From assembly GCA_958295875.1 (NCBI GenBank), contig OY282379.1:1984001-2048000 (forward strand): DNA of 64,000 nt, in the 5' to 3' direction. The notes below the pieces were generated by a model. That model saw only the letters and a program-made list of their open reading frames with translations, was not told the origin of the DNA and did no database searches. Each line of letters begins with the position of its first letter. Positions within the stretch are counted from its first letter, which is position 1. This document shows positions 17,915 through 27,368 of the stretch, in pieces. The position numbers and the translations under genes were made by a program. The stretch comes from an uncultured Pseudomonadales bacterium (GTDB lineage: Bacteria; Pseudomonadota; Gammaproteobacteria; Pseudomonadales; Azotimanducaceae).

Positions 17915-19222
17915 ATGGCGAAGGGCAACGGCAAGACATCCGCTGAGGCGCCCCTGATCGGCGTGATCGAAGCCGTGGGCGGCGCGGTGGACTTGTCCGC
18001 CTACGAAACCCACGAAGGCTACGCCGCGGCGCGGACGGCGCTCGCATCCATGACGCCGGCTGAAGTGATCGACTTGGTGAAGGAAGCCAACCTGCGCGGG
18101 CGCGGCGGCGCCGGCTTTCCCACTGGCCTCAAGTGGAGCTTCGTGCCGCAAGGCGATGCCGCCGGCAGCGGCCCCAAGTACCTCGTCTGCAACGCGGACG
18201 AGATGGAGCCTGGCACCTTCAAAGACCGTTACCTCATGGAGCGCAACCCGCACCTGCTCGTCGAAGGCATGATCCTCGGCGCTTGGGCGATCCAAGCGAG
18301 CCACGGCTACGTCTTCCTGCGCGGCGAATACCACGCGGCCTACCGGCAATTGCAGGACGCCATCGACGCGGCGGCGGCCAAGGGCTACCTCGGCAAGAAC
18401 ATCTTCGGCAGCGGTTTCGATTTCGAGCTGCGCATCCACCGCAGCGGCGGCCGCTACATCTGCGGCGAAGAAACCGCGCTCTTGAACGCCTTGGAAGGCA
18501 AACGCGCGCAACCCCGCCAGAAGCCGCCATTTCCCCCGGCCAGCGGCGCTTGGGGACGCCCCACCATCGTCAACAACGTGGAGACGTTCTGCAACGTCCC
18601 CGCCATCATCAGGAACGGCGCCGAGTGGTATCACGAGCTTGGCATTGGCGACGACGCCGGCACCAAGCTCTATGGCGCGTCTGGCCGCGTCAAGCGGCCG
18701 GGGCTGTGGGAACTGCCGATTGGCACGCCCATCCGCGAAATCATCGAGGAGCATGCTGGCGGCATGCAGGATGGCTACGCGCTGCGCGGCATCTTGCCCG
18801 GCGGCGCTTCGACGGACTTTCTGGTGGCCGAGCACTTCGATTTGGCGATGGACTACGGCACGATTCAGAAGGCCGGCAGCCGCATGGGCACCGGCACCAT
18901 GATCCTGATGGACGATTCCATCTGCCCGGTGGACATGTGCCGCAACTTGGAGCACTTCTTTGCCCAAGAGTCCTGCGGCTTCTGCACCCCGTGCCGGGAA
19001 GGGCTGCCGTGGGTGGAGCAACTGCTCCTCGACATCGAGGAAGGCCGCGGCAAGGAAGGCGATCTTGAGCTGCTGGACCGCAACGCTGCCTTCATCGGCG
19101 GCGCGACCAACACCTTCTGTCTGCACGCGCCGGGCGCGATCGAGCCGCTGGCGAGCGCCCTCAAGTACTTCCGCGAGGACTTCGAGGAACACATCCGCAC
19201 TGGCGCTTGCCGCTACCGATAA
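17915..19222 (+). CDS. nuoF: NADH-quinone oxidoreductase subunit F (NADH-binding)
   Basis: 435 residues. The FMN/NADH glycine-rich site is LRGRGGAGFPTGLKWSF; YLVCNADEMEPGTFKDR follows; the 4Fe-4S ligands are in ESCGFCTPCREGLPW and in NTFCLHAPG. An adjacent GTG (17912) is possible, ATG 17915 preferred. nuoG, expected next, is absent; the 215-base downstream gap shows no nuoG remnant and is followed by a DNA methyltransferase. Confidence 0.96.
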   Translation: MAKGNGKTSAEAPLIGVIEAVGGAVDLSAYETHEGYAAARTALASMTPAEVIDLVKEANLRGRGGAGFPTGLKWSFVPQGDAAGSGPKYLVCNADEMEPGTFKDRYLMERNPHLLVEGMILGAWAIQASHGYVFLRGEYHAAYRQLQDAIDAAAAKGYLGKNIFGSGFDFELRIHRSGGRYICGEETALLNALEGKRAQPRQKPPFPPASGAWGRPTIVNNVETFCNVPAIIRNGAEWYHELGIGDDAGTKLYGASGRVKRPGLWELPIGTPIREIIEEHAGGMQDGYALRGILPGGASTDFLVAEHFDLAMDYGTIQKAGSRMGTGTMILMDDSICPVDMCRNLEHFFAQESCGFCTPCREGLPWVEQLLLDIEEGRGKEGDLELLDRNAAFIGGATNTFCLHAPGAIEPLASALKYFREDFEEHIRTGACRYR

Positions 19223-19437
19223 TGTTGCTGGCGCGCCCGTCAGCGTCCACGCTCCCAACAGGCTTCCCCGTTGGGGCGCTGGCCAGAAGGTGCTGAGCCA
19301 CAGTCGCTTGCCAGGGCCGCTGCTCAGGTTTACGCTCGTGTTCCGAAGGGTCAGGGCACGCGGTTCACGGAGCGTTGAAGGGGGCATCCGCCCGCGGAGT
19401 GAGCCGAAGGCATGACCCACGCAGCAGAGAAGCGTGC

Positions 19438-20592
19438 GTGAACCATTCGCCGGCACGACAAACAGCGCCGCGTAGCGGCGGAGTCGATGTGCCTGCTACC
19501 CCGTTCTTCATCCCCGCCAAACATGCGCCAACACGAAAACGCGGCGCTGTGGTGGATGTGTTCTGCGGTGCCGGTGGGCTGAGCCACGGCTTCTTGCTCG
19601 AAGGCTTCGACGTGCGCGCCGGCATCGACATCGATTCGGCTTGCCGGCATGCCTACGAGTGCAACAACGGTGCGCGATACATCGAGAAGGACGTAGCGGA
19701 CGTTCGGGGCGAGGAGGTCTCCGCGCTGTTCGCCGAGGGGCAACCGCGGATATTGGTAGGGTGCGCACCGTGCCAGCCGTTCTCCTCATACAGCCGGAAG
19801 GGCAGCCAGAAGCACCCGGATGCTAAGTGGAAACTGCTTGGCGAGTTCGGGCGTCTAGTAAAAGAAGTGCAGCCGGACATCGTCTCGATGGAGAACGTGC
19901 CGCGGCTCGCTAACTTCCACGGCGGTGAGCTGCTCAAGGCGTTCCTCTGTGGCTTGCAGAAGGCTGGCTACGCGGTGTGGTCGCAGGTTGTCGATTGCGC
20001 GGCCTACGGCGTGCCGCAAACGCGCCTGCGGCTCGTGGTGCTCGCGTCTCGGGTGGGTGCCATTGAGCTCGTTCCGCCTACCCACAAGTGCGATCGATAC
20101 CGAACCGTGCGGGACGCCATCGCGGGGCTGCCCCCGATTTCGGCCGGCGAGGCTGCGCAAGACGATCCATTGCATCGCGCCAGCCGGCTCTCCGCCGTCA
20201 ATCTTGCCCGCATTCGGGCGGCTCGGCCGGGGCAGACGTGGCGTGACTGGGATCCACGCCTCGTCGCCAAATGCCATCAGAAGAGCACCGGGCGCTGGTA
20301 CCAAAGCGTGTACGGCCGCATGAGCTGGGACGCGCCAGCGCCCACCATCACGACGCAGTGCAATGGCTTCGGCAACGGCCGGTTCGGCCACCCGGAGCAG
20401 AACCGGGCGATCTCCCTGCGCGAGGCGGCCCTCCTGCAGACGTTTCCGCGCAGCTACGAGTTCTTCCAACCCGACGAACGCTGGTTCGTTTCCGCTGCGG
20501 CGCGTTGCATCGGCAACGCCGTTCCTGTTGCGCTGGGGCGCGCGGTGGCGCAAAGCGTCGCCCGCACCCTAAACGGAGGGCGCGGTGTCTGA
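19438..20592 (+). CDS. DNA cytosine-5 methyltransferase
   Basis: 384 residues. Motif I VVDVFCGAGGLSHGF, motif IV GCAPCQPFSSY with catalytic Cys112, motif VI SMENV, motif VIII QTRLRL and C-terminal motif X (CIGNAVPVALG) are in Dcm order. The target-recognition region between motifs VIII and IX is short. Start is uncertain: GTG 19438, GTG 19489 or TTG 19375; none has a strong Shine-Dalgarno. It overlaps the downstream GHKL gene by eight bases, making a two-gene restriction-modification-like unit. Confidence 0.88.
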   Translation: MNHSPARQTAPRSGGVDVPATPFFIPAKHAPTRKRGAVVDVFCGAGGLSHGFLLEGFDVRAGIDIDSACRHAYECNNGARYIEKDVADVRGEEVSALFAEGQPRILVGCAPCQPFSSYSRKGSQKHPDAKWKLLGEFGRLVKEVQPDIVSMENVPRLANFHGGELLKAFLCGLQKAGYAVWSQVVDCAAYGVPQTRLRLVVLASRVGAIELVPPTHKCDRYRTVRDAIAGLPPISAGEAAQDDPLHRASRLSAVNLARIRAARPGQTWRDWDPRLVAKCHQKSTGRWYQSVYGRMSWDAPAPTITTQCNGFGNGRFGHPEQNRAISLREAALLQTFPRSYEFFQPDERWFVSAAARCIGNAVPVALGRAVAQSVARTLNGGRGV

Positions 20593-22570
20593 ACAACCCG
20601 CCAAGCGTCCGCTGGAGCTGAAGATCAGCTTGGCGGCTTTGGAGCACTTGGGGATGAATCTCTACAGCACCATCCCGGCAGTGCTCTCAGAGGTCGTCGC
20701 CAACGCTTGGGACGCGGACGCGGGCCGGGTTTCCGTGACGCTCGGCGACGGCGAGATCACGATTCAGGACGACGGCATCGGCATGACTCGAGACCAAGTC
20801 ATTGATCGGTTTTTGGACGTTGGCTTTCAGCGCCGCTCTGCGATGGGTGCCACCACCGCCAAGGGCCGTTCGCCGATGGGGCGCAAAGGCATTGGCAAGC
20901 TGTCGTGTTTTTCGATAGCGAATGTCGTCACCGTTCATACGACGAGTGCCGGCGAGCGCACAGCGTTCCGCATGGATGCAGGGCGGATTCGCGAGCAGAT
21001 GCGCCGCGACGACCGCGGCGTCTGCCCGATCGAGGAACGCGAGGATTGGCCCGAGGCGCTCGGCGTGGGCACGCGCATTGTCCTCACCGAACTGAAGCAC
21101 GAAGCCAGTCGACAGACGACGCTTGGCTTGCGCCAGCGCATCGCCAGACGCTTCTCCGTCATTGGCCCGCAGCGCGGGTTTGCGGTAGAGGTGGATGGCG
21201 AGTGCATCTCGCCCCACGACCGCGGCTACGACCGCCATGTGGAGTATTGCTGGACCTACGGCGACGACGCCGGCGTCACAGGGCGCTTCGACAATCTAGC
21301 CGACAATCAGCCGTCCTCCAACCGGAACGCTGCGCTGGCGGACGCGAACGTGAACGTCACCGGCTGGATTGGCACGGTGAAAAAACCCAACTTCCTCAAG
21401 GCCGAGGACGGCGACAACCTCAACCGCCTCGCCGTGTTCATGCGCGGCAAGGTGGCCCAAGAGGATCTCCTCGGCGACTTCGGGATGAAAGAGATATTCG
21501 CGGATTACCTAGTAGGCGAAATCCACTGCGACGATCTCGACCAAGATGATGACGATGACATCGCCACTAGCAGCCGCCAAACACTGAAGTACGACGACCC
21601 GCGATTTGCGCAGCTCCGGCGCTTCCTCCACGGTGAACTTCGCCACATCGCGGGCCAGTGGACGGATCTACGCAATCAGCAGGGTGCGAAGGTGTTTTGC
21701 CGGGATGTGCCTGCCGTGGCCGAATGGCTGGGTGCCCTGCAAGGAGACACGAAAACGAAGGCCGAACGATGGATCGGCCGTCTCAACGTGCTGCCCGCGG
21801 GAGACGAAGCCAAGCGGGAACTCCTGAAGGCTTCGATTCTGGCTTTTGAGAGCTATCGGTGGAAGGAGCAGTTGGATTTCCTCGGCAACGTCTCCAACGA
21901 GAACATCGAGACGATCCTCAAGGTGTTCGAGGAGATTGGCGACTTGGAACGCAGCTACTACGGACAGATCGCCAAGGGCCGTCTGCGGATCGTTGAGGCG
22001 CTTGAGGAGAAGTTGGACGCGGACGATAAGGAGCGGGTCATTCGCGATCACATCTACAGGAATCTATGGCTGCTCGATCCTTCTTGGGATGTCGTCGAGG
22101 GGAGCCAAGCAAGCGAACGCACCATCACAAAGTACCTTCAGGAGACATCCGCGAAGTTGAGTGCAGAGGAGCGAAGGGCACGAATCGACATCGGCTATCG
22201 CACTGCCGCCGGTGCCCATGTGATCATTGAACTTAAGCGAGCGTCGGTGTGCACATCGGTCTACCGGCTGCTTGAACAGATCACCAAGTACCGCGACGGT
22301 GCATCAAAGCTCATACTCAAGACTGGCCACAGGGACTGGCCCATTGAGGTGATTTGCTTGGTTGGTCGGGGCCCGCCGGAGGCGGACCAGAACCCGGACA
22401 GAGTGCGCAAACAGCTTGCCACTGTTAATGCCCGCCTGGTCCGGTACGACGAGCTGCTTGGCAACTCCCGTCGCGCCTACGCCGCGTACCTTGAGGAACA
22501 CAAGAAGATCGACCGGCTCTCCGGCATCTTCAGGGCCATTGACGATTTCACCGCGACGCAAATGGACTAG
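20585..22570 (+). CDS. MORC-like GHKL ATPase with C-terminal PD-(D/E)xK nuclease-like region
   Basis: 661 residues. The N-terminal ATPase has EVVANAWDAD (Glu36, Asn40), QDDGIGM (residues 61-67) and MGRKGIGKLS (residues 98-107), the Bergerat-fold motifs of MutL/MORC/Hsp90. Near the end, RIDIGYR (Asp535) and HVIIELKRA (Glu549, Lys551) fit a restriction-nuclease D...ExK site. GTG 20585 follows GGAGG and overlaps the methyltransferase stop. Prokaryotic MORC homologues are known beside DNA methylases in restriction systems, so this is the likely restriction component. Low-complexity acidic stretch at residues 316-326. Confidence 0.85.
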   Translation: MSEQPAKRPLELKISLAALEHLGMNLYSTIPAVLSEVVANAWDADAGRVSVTLGDGEITIQDDGIGMTRDQVIDRFLDVGFQRRSAMGATTAKGRSPMGRKGIGKLSCFSIANVVTVHTTSAGERTAFRMDAGRIREQMRRDDRGVCPIEEREDWPEALGVGTRIVLTELKHEASRQTTLGLRQRIARRFSVIGPQRGFAVEVDGECISPHDRGYDRHVEYCWTYGDDAGVTGRFDNLADNQPSSNRNAALADANVNVTGWIGTVKKPNFLKAEDGDNLNRLAVFMRGKVAQEDLLGDFGMKEIFADYLVGEIHCDDLDQDDDDDIATSSRQTLKYDDPRFAQLRRFLHGELRHIAGQWTDLRNQQGAKVFCRDVPAVAEWLGALQGDTKTKAERWIGRLNVLPAGDEAKRELLKASILAFESYRWKEQLDFLGNVSNENIETILKVFEEIGDLERSYYGQIAKGRLRIVEALEEKLDADDKERVIRDHIYRNLWLLDPSWDVVEGSQASERTITKYLQETSAKLSAEERRARIDIGYRTAAGAHVIIELKRASVCTSVYRLLEQITKYRDGASKLILKTGHRDWPIEVICLVGRGPPEADQNPDRVRKQLATVNARLVRYDELLGNSRRAYAAYLEEHKKIDRLSGIFRAIDDFTATQMD

Positions 22571-22668
22571 CTCCAACGCCGACTGCCGGGATTGGGTCGG
22601 TGGACGGCCCCGCGCCGCGGGAAGTGGTCAGCGCTAGGTTCGTGGCGCGGCTAAGCCCGAACAGCTCC

Positions 22669-22697
22669 TTGCTACACGCCTTCCCCCCCTATAGAAT
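22669..22697 (+). promoter_or_regulatory. Promoter of str operon (rpsL)
   Basis: TTGCTA (22669-22674), a 17-base spacer and TAGAAT (22692-22697) match a sigma70 promoter. It leaves a leader of about 85 bases before rpsL. The spacer contains a run of seven C. Confidence 0.65.
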
Positions 22698-22789
22698 CGC
22701 GCCCCTTTCTCGACGGGTGCGCGGCTTGGCGGCGCATCCTTAGGCTCGCCCCGCGGCGCATTGCCGGGCGACGCAGGTGTGGAGACCAC

Positions 22790-23161
22790 ATGGCCACCAT
22801 CGGTCAGCTAGTGCGCAAGCCGCGCAAGCGGCGCGTGCGCAAGAACATCGTCCCGGCGCTGCAGGGGTCGCCGCAGAAGCGCGGCGTCTGCACGCGGGTG
22901 TACACCACAACGCCCAAGAAGCCCAATTCCGCGCTGCGCAAGGTGTGTCGGGTGCGGCTCACCAACGGCTACGAGGTGAACTCCTACATCGGCGGCGAAG
23001 GCCACAACTTGCAGGAACACTCGGTGGTGCTCATTCGTGGTGGGCGCGTGCGAGATTTGCCGGGTGTGCGCTACCACACCATTCGCGGCAAGCTCGATGC
23101 GTCCGGCGTGGCAGACCGGCGCGGCGCCCGTTCCAAATACGGCGCCAAGCGGCCGAAGTAG
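22790..23161 (+). CDS. rpsL: Ribosomal protein S12 (with Arg88)
   Basis: 123 residues. [13 protein letters not shown] contains the unchanged Lys43. The loop reads [13 protein letters not shown]: residue 88, normally Lys, is Arg (codon CGA at 23051-23053). In E. coli and mycobacteria, K88R gives streptomycin resistance, so intrinsic resistance is predicted. Asp89, the methylthiolation site, is retained. First gene of the str operon. Confidence 0.97.
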   Translation: MATIGQLVRKPRKRRVRKNIVPALQGSPQKRGVCTRVYTTTPKKPNSALRKVCRVRLTNGYEVNSYIGGEGHNLQEHSVVLIRGGRVRDLPGVRYHTIRGKLDASGVADRRGARSKYGAKRPK

Positions 23162-23228
23162 GAATCCAAACAGCGTCCGAGTAAGGCTGCCCGCGCGTGG
23201 CAGACCCACCTGAAGGAGAGGAGCGCAA

Positions 23229-23699
23229 ATGCCGAGGCGAAGAGTCGTCGCGAAGCGGGAGATCATCCCGGATCCGAAGTATCACAATCAGACGGTGGCG
23301 AAATTCGTCAACCATGTGATGGTGAGCGGCAAGAAGGCCGTCGCAGAGCGCATCGTCTACGGGGCGCTCACCCGCATCGAGCAACGCGAGAAGGGTGACC
23401 CGGTGGGAACCTTCGAGAAGGCGTTGGAAGCCGTGGCGCCGTTCGTCGAAGTGAAGTCGCGGCGCGTTGGTGGCGCCACCTATCAGGTGCCGGTGGAAGT
23501 GCGCACCTCGCGGCGTCAGGCGCTTGCCATGCGCTGGCTGGTGGACAGCGCCCGCGGGCGCGGCGAGAAGTCCATGGCGGCGCGCTTGGCCGGCGAATTG
23601 ATGGACGCCGCGGAAGGCCGCGGCGGCGCGGTGCGCAAGCGCGAAGACACGCACCGCATGGCGGACGCGAACCGGGCGTTCTCCCACTACCGCTTCTAG
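23229..23699 (+). CDS. rpsG: Ribosomal protein S7
   Basis: 156 residues, normal length. Typical start ([18 protein letters not shown]) and [16 protein letters not shown]. It nucleates the head of the 30S subunit. GAAGGAGAGG precedes the ATG. The 67-base rpsL-rpsG gap is where S7 represses translation in E. coli; a similar site is not obvious. Confidence 0.97.
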   Translation: MPRRRVVAKREIIPDPKYHNQTVAKFVNHVMVSGKKAVAERIVYGALTRIEQREKGDPVGTFEKALEAVAPFVEVKSRRVGGATYQVPVEVRTSRRQALAMRWLVDSARGRGEKSMAARLAGELMDAAEGRGGAVRKREDTHRMADANRAFSHYRF

Positions 23700-23724
23700 A
23701 AACTCCCTGCGCGCGATGTGGGTG

Positions 23725-23745
23725 CGCGTGGCATTGCGCCACGCG
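23725..23745 (+). other. Stable hairpin between rpsG and fusA
   Basis: CGCGTGGC (23725-23732) pairs perfectly with GCCACGCG (23738-23745) around a five-base loop. It is followed by several near-repeats of GCGATGCGC before the fusA start. No U-tract follows, so it is more likely a processing or translational-control element than a terminator. Confidence 0.4.
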
Positions 23746-23798
23746 GACTGCCTACGCGATGCGCAATGCGCGATGCGCGCGATGAAGGAAAGGCAAGG

Positions 23799-25898
23799 AT
23801 GGCTCGCAGCATACCCATTGGACGATACCGCAACATCGGCATCGTCGCGCATGTGGATGCCGGCAAGACGACCACCTCTGAACGGGTGCTCTTCTACACC
23901 GGGCTCTCCCACAAAATCGGCGAGGTGCATGACGGCGCCGCCGTGATGGACTGGATGGAGCAGGAGCAAGAGCGGGGCATCACCATCACTTCCGCTGCCA
24001 CCACCTGCTTTTGGGCTGGCACCAAGGGCCAGTTCGACGAACATCGCATCAACATCATCGATACTCCAGGCCATGTGGACTTCACCATTGAGGTGGAGCG
24101 CTCCCTGCGCGTCTTGGATGGCGCCATGGTCGTCTTCTGCGGCACGTCTGGCGTGGAGCCACAATCGGAGACGGTGTGGCGCCAAGCGAACCGCTACGAA
24201 GTGCCGCGGGTGGTCTTCGTCAACAAGATGGACCGCGCCGGCGCAGATTTCCTGCGCGTCGTCGGGCAGATCAAGGAACGGCTCGCGGCCACGCCGGTGC
24301 CGGTGCAACTGCCTTGGGGCGCCGAGGAAGCCTTCAAGGGCGTCATCGACCTGGTGACGATGAAGGCGATCACTTGGACGGATGAAGACTTCGGCGCCGT
24401 GGCCCACGAGGAGGCCATCCCGGAGCACCTCGCCGAGGAAGCGGAGCGTTTGCGCGAGCAAATGGTGGAAGCCGCGGCGGAGGCCACTGAAGAGTTGATG
24501 GATCGCTATCTGGAGGATGGCGACCTGTCGCCCAAGGACATTCGCCAAGGCCTGCGCATCCGCACGCTGGACAACGAAATCGTGCCGGCGCTCTGCGGTT
24601 CGGCGTTCAAGAACAAGGGTGTGCAGCCGATGCTGGACGCGGTGGTGGATTTCCTGCCGGCGCCCACGGAAGTGAAGGCCATCGAGGGCGTGTTGGAAGA
24701 CGGTGCCACGGTGGCGCGCTGCCGGTCGGACGACGACGAGCCATTCGCCGCGCTCGCGTTCAAGATCGCGACGGATCCGTTCGTCGGCACGCTCACCTTC
24801 TTCCGCGTCTACTCCGGCGTGCTCGCGTCTGGAGACCGGGTGCTGAACTCGGTGCGGGGCAAGCGCGAGCGCGTGGGGCGCATGGTGCAAATGCATGCCA
24901 ACAGCCGCAACGAAATCCAAGAGGTGCGCGCCGGCGACATCGCCGCCGCCATTGGCCTGAAAGACGTCACCACCGGCGACACCCTCTGCGATGTGCGCCG
25001 CGCCATCACCTTGGAACGCATGGAGTTCCCGGAGCCGGTGATCAGCGTGGCGGTGGAGCCGAAGTCCGTGGCAGACCAAGAGCGCATGTCCACCGCGTTG
25101 GGCAAGCTCGCGCAGGAGGATCCGTCGTTCCGCGTCTCCGCAGACGCCGAGTCTGGGCAGACGATCATCGCCGGCATGGGCGAACTGCACTTGGAAGTGC
25201 TGGTAGATCGCATGAAGCGCGAGTTCAGCGTGGAAGCCGCCATCGGCAAGCCGCAGGTGGCGTATCGGGAAACCATCCGCAAACCGGTGGAATCCGAAGG
25301 GCGGTTCGTGCGGCAAACTGGCGGGCGCGGCCAATATGGCCATGTCTGGGTGCGCTTGGAGCCCTTTGCCGCGGAGGTGGATGGCGCCGCCTATGAGTTT
25401 GCGGACGAGATTGTCGGCGGGGCGGTGCCGAAGGAGTACATCCCCGCGGTGGAGCGCGGCATCGCCGGGCAGATGGAGAACGGCGTGCTCGCTGGTTATC
25501 CACTCATCGGCGTTCGCGCCACGCTGTACGATGGCTCGTTCCATGAGGTGGACTCTTCCGAAATCGCCTTCAAGGTGGCCGGCGCCACGGCGCTGAAGGA
25601 AGGCGCCCTGCGCGCCGACCCAGTGCTGCTTGAGCCGGTCATGAGCGTGGAGGTGGTCACGCCGGCAGACTACATGGGGCAGGTGGTGGGCGACCTGAAC
25701 CGGCGCCGCGGCATCATCGAGAGCTTGGACGAGAACCCGTCCGGCAAGATAGTGCGCTGCTTCGTGCCGCTGGGCGAGATGTTCGGCTACGCGACAGACC
25801 TGCGTTCCGCCACCCAAGGCCGCGCCACGTTCACCATGGAGTTCGCCCGGTATGACGAAGTGCCGCGCAGCGTCGCCGCGCACATCTTGAACCGGTAA
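23799..25898 (+). CDS. fusA: Elongation factor G
   Basis: 699 residues. GTPase motifs [17 protein letters not shown] and NKMD are present; domain IV has [11 protein letters not shown]. Catalyses translocation on the ribosome. The start at ATG 23799 follows GGAAAGGCA. tuf, which normally follows fusA, is missing; the next gene is rpsJ. Confidence 0.97.
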   Translation: MARSIPIGRYRNIGIVAHVDAGKTTTSERVLFYTGLSHKIGEVHDGAAVMDWMEQEQERGITITSAATTCFWAGTKGQFDEHRINIIDTPGHVDFTIEVERSLRVLDGAMVVFCGTSGVEPQSETVWRQANRYEVPRVVFVNKMDRAGADFLRVVGQIKERLAATPVPVQLPWGAEEAFKGVIDLVTMKAITWTDEDFGAVAHEEAIPEHLAEEAERLREQMVEAAAEATEELMDRYLEDGDLSPKDIRQGLRIRTLDNEIVPALCGSAFKNKGVQPMLDAVVDFLPAPTEVKAIEGVLEDGATVARCRSDDDEPFAALAFKIATDPFVGTLTFFRVYSGVLASGDRVLNSVRGKRERVGRMVQMHANSRNEIQEVRAGDIAAAIGLKDVTTGDTLCDVRRAITLERMEFPEPVISVAVEPKSVADQERMSTALGKLAQEDPSFRVSADAESGQTIIAGMGELHLEVLVDRMKREFSVEAAIGKPQVAYRETIRKPVESEGRFVRQTGGRGQYGHVWVRLEPFAAEVDGAAYEFADEIVGGAVPKEYIPAVERGIAGQMENGVLAGYPLIGVRATLYDGSFHEVDSSEIAFKVAGATALKEGALRADPVLLEPVMSVEVVTPADYMGQVVGDLNRRRGIIESLDENPSGKIVRCFVPLGEMFGYATDLRSATQGRATFTMEFARYDEVPRSVAAHILNR

Positions 25899-26050
25899 CG
25901 CCGCGCAAAGGGGCCGCCCCGGAACGGCGCACTTGGTTCGCCGCGGCGCGCCGGACGGCTGCGGCCAAAGCCCCAAGGCCGTTCGTGGGGGCGAAAGAGA
26001 CGGGGGACGCGGAGGAACGAAAGGCCGCGAAAAAAAGATGCCGCGCATCG

Positions 26051-26079
26051 TTGCGTAACGGAAACGGGCTTACTACAAT
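26051..26079 (+). promoter_or_regulatory. Promoter of S10 operon
   Basis: TTGCGT (26051-26056), an exact 17-base spacer and TACAAT (26074-26079) form a good sigma70 promoter in the fusA-rpsJ gap. Transcription would begin near 26086. Confidence 0.7.
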
Positions 26080-26085
26080 GCTCGG

Positions 26086-26275
26086 TTCCTTGCGGCGGCA
26101 AGGCGGGTGCCCTTGGGTGGCCGCCCGGTTGTCGCGGCTGGTGAGAGAGTTCGCCACATCGACAGCGTGAAAACGCTAGCAGGGGTACGTCACGGCCGAG
26201 CGGGCGCCCAGTGCGCGCGAGGCCACCTTGCGCCGCCGGCGTCGCTGGCGGGGTTAGGTCGCTTGAGGAAAGGGT
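26086..26275 (+). other. S10 leader region (possible L4-controlled leader)
   Basis: The 377-base gap from 25899 to 26275 contains no gene and no tuf remnant. Downstream of the promoter lies a GC-rich leader of about 190 bases with short hairpins (CCTTG 26088-26092 with CAAGG 26099-26103; GGCGG 26102-26106 with CCGCC 26121-26125). The length resembles the E. coli S10 leader bound by L4; homology is not shown. 25899-26050 holds nothing recognisable. Confidence 0.35.
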
Positions 26276-26590
26276 TTGAGTCAGAGTCAGCGCATTCGCA
26301 TACGCCTGAAGGCGTTCGATCATCGGTTGATCGACGTCTCGACGGAGGAGATCGTCGAAACGGCGAAACGCACGGGTGCTCAAGTGCTCGGCCCCATTCC
26401 TTTGCCCACGCGCAAGGAACGCTACACCGTGCTCATTTCGCCCCACGTGGACAAGGACGCGCGGGATCAGTACGAGATTCGCACGCACAAGCGGCTCTTG
26501 GACATCGTCGACCCAACGGAGAAAACCGTTGATGCGTTGATGAAACTCGATCTCGCCGCCGGTGTGGAGGTGCAGATCAGCTTGAATTGA
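26276..26590 (+). CDS. rpsJ: Ribosomal protein S10
   Basis: 104 residues. [17 protein letters not shown] and [15 protein letters not shown] are diagnostic. The start codon is TTG, preceded by GAGGAAAGGG; no ATG is available at the right place. It contributes to the 30S head and to the NusB/NusE antitermination complex. Confidence 0.96.
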   Translation: MSQSQRIRIRLKAFDHRLIDVSTEEIVETAKRTGAQVLGPIPLPTRKERYTVLISPHVDKDARDQYEIRTHKRLLDIVDPTEKTVDALMKLDLAAGVEVQISLN

Positions 26591-26604
26591 GGTGCAGAAC
26601 ATGG

Positions 26605-26636
26605 AACGCCGCCTGAACTTGAGGGCGGCGTTTTCG
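26605..26636 (+). terminator. Terminator-like hairpin inside S10 operon
   Basis: AACGCCGCC (26605-26613) pairs with GGCGGCGTT (26624-26632), giving a nine-base stem with a 10-base loop followed by TTCG within a short T-rich stretch. It stands 14 bases after the rpsJ stop and 68 before rplC. It could be an attenuator that lowers transcription of the distal operon. Confidence 0.5.
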
Positions 26637-26703
26637 TAACGGGCAGTGTGAAAGAGGCAACGAACGGCGCGCGGGCGCCGAGGAAGAGGCCGAGGAACAA
26701 CGA

Positions 26704-27357
26704 GTGGCGATTGGCGTCGTTGGCAAGAAAAGCGGCATGACGCGGGTGTTCACCGAGGCGGGGCGATCCATTCCCGTCACGGTCATCGCGGTGGAGCCGA
26801 ATCGCGTGACGCAGGTGAAAACCCGCGCCGCGGACGGCTATGGCGCCTTGCAGGTGACGGCCGGCGAAGCGCGGCGCAATCGGCTGACAAAGCCGTTGGC
26901 GGGGCATTACATGAAAGCCAAGACGCCAGCCGGACGGGGCCTGTGGGAGTTCCGCATCGGCGATGACGATGCGCCGGAAGTCGGCGCCGAACTCAGCGCA
27001 GACCAATTCGAGGCTGGCCAGAAGGTGGACGTCACCGGCATCTCCAAAGGCAAGGGCTTCGCCGGCGGCATCAAGCGCTGGAACTTCGGCGCCCAAGGTT
27101 GGTCGCACGGCAATTCCCGAGCGCACCGAGCGCCGGGCTCCATCGGCCAATGCCAAACGCCCGGGCGCGTGTTCAAGGGCAAGAAGATGGCCGGCCACAT
27201 GGGCGCGGAGCGTGTCACCACGCAGAATCTGACGGTGGTGAAGGTGGATGCGGAGCGCAACCTGTTGCTCATTCGCGGCGCCGTGCCGGGTCCAGCCGGC
27301 GGCGATGTGGTGGTGAAGCCGGCTGTCAAGGCGGCTGGCGGCGCCGCCGGGAATTGA
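26704..27357 (+). CDS. rplC: Ribosomal protein L3
   Basis: 217 residues from a GTG start. [13 protein letters not shown] opens the protein; [11 protein letters not shown] and [21 protein letters not shown] are typical of L3, which shapes the peptidyl-transferase-centre entrance. The Gln in GQCQ is the usual methylation site region. The stop overlaps an in-frame start option for rplD. Confidence 0.96.
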   Translation: MAIGVVGKKSGMTRVFTEAGRSIPVTVIAVEPNRVTQVKTRAADGYGALQVTAGEARRNRLTKPLAGHYMKAKTPAGRGLWEFRIGDDDAPEVGAELSADQFEAGQKVDVTGISKGKGFAGGIKRWNFGAQGWSHGNSRAHRAPGSIGQCQTPGRVFKGKKMAGHMGAERVTTQNLTVVKVDAERNLLLIRGAVPGPAGGDVVVKPAVKAAGGAAGN

Positions 27358-27368
27358 TGAGGCGGGCG

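Noticed and set aside
19223..19437. nuoG remnant after nuoF
   Set aside because: No frame in the gap shows NuoG cysteine motifs or similar start.
23031..26048. 1005-codon open frame on the minus strand opposite rpsL-end, rpsG and fusA
   Set aside because: It is the antisense of conserved genes in GC-rich DNA; its residues are His/Arg/Ala/Gly-rich with no domain pattern.
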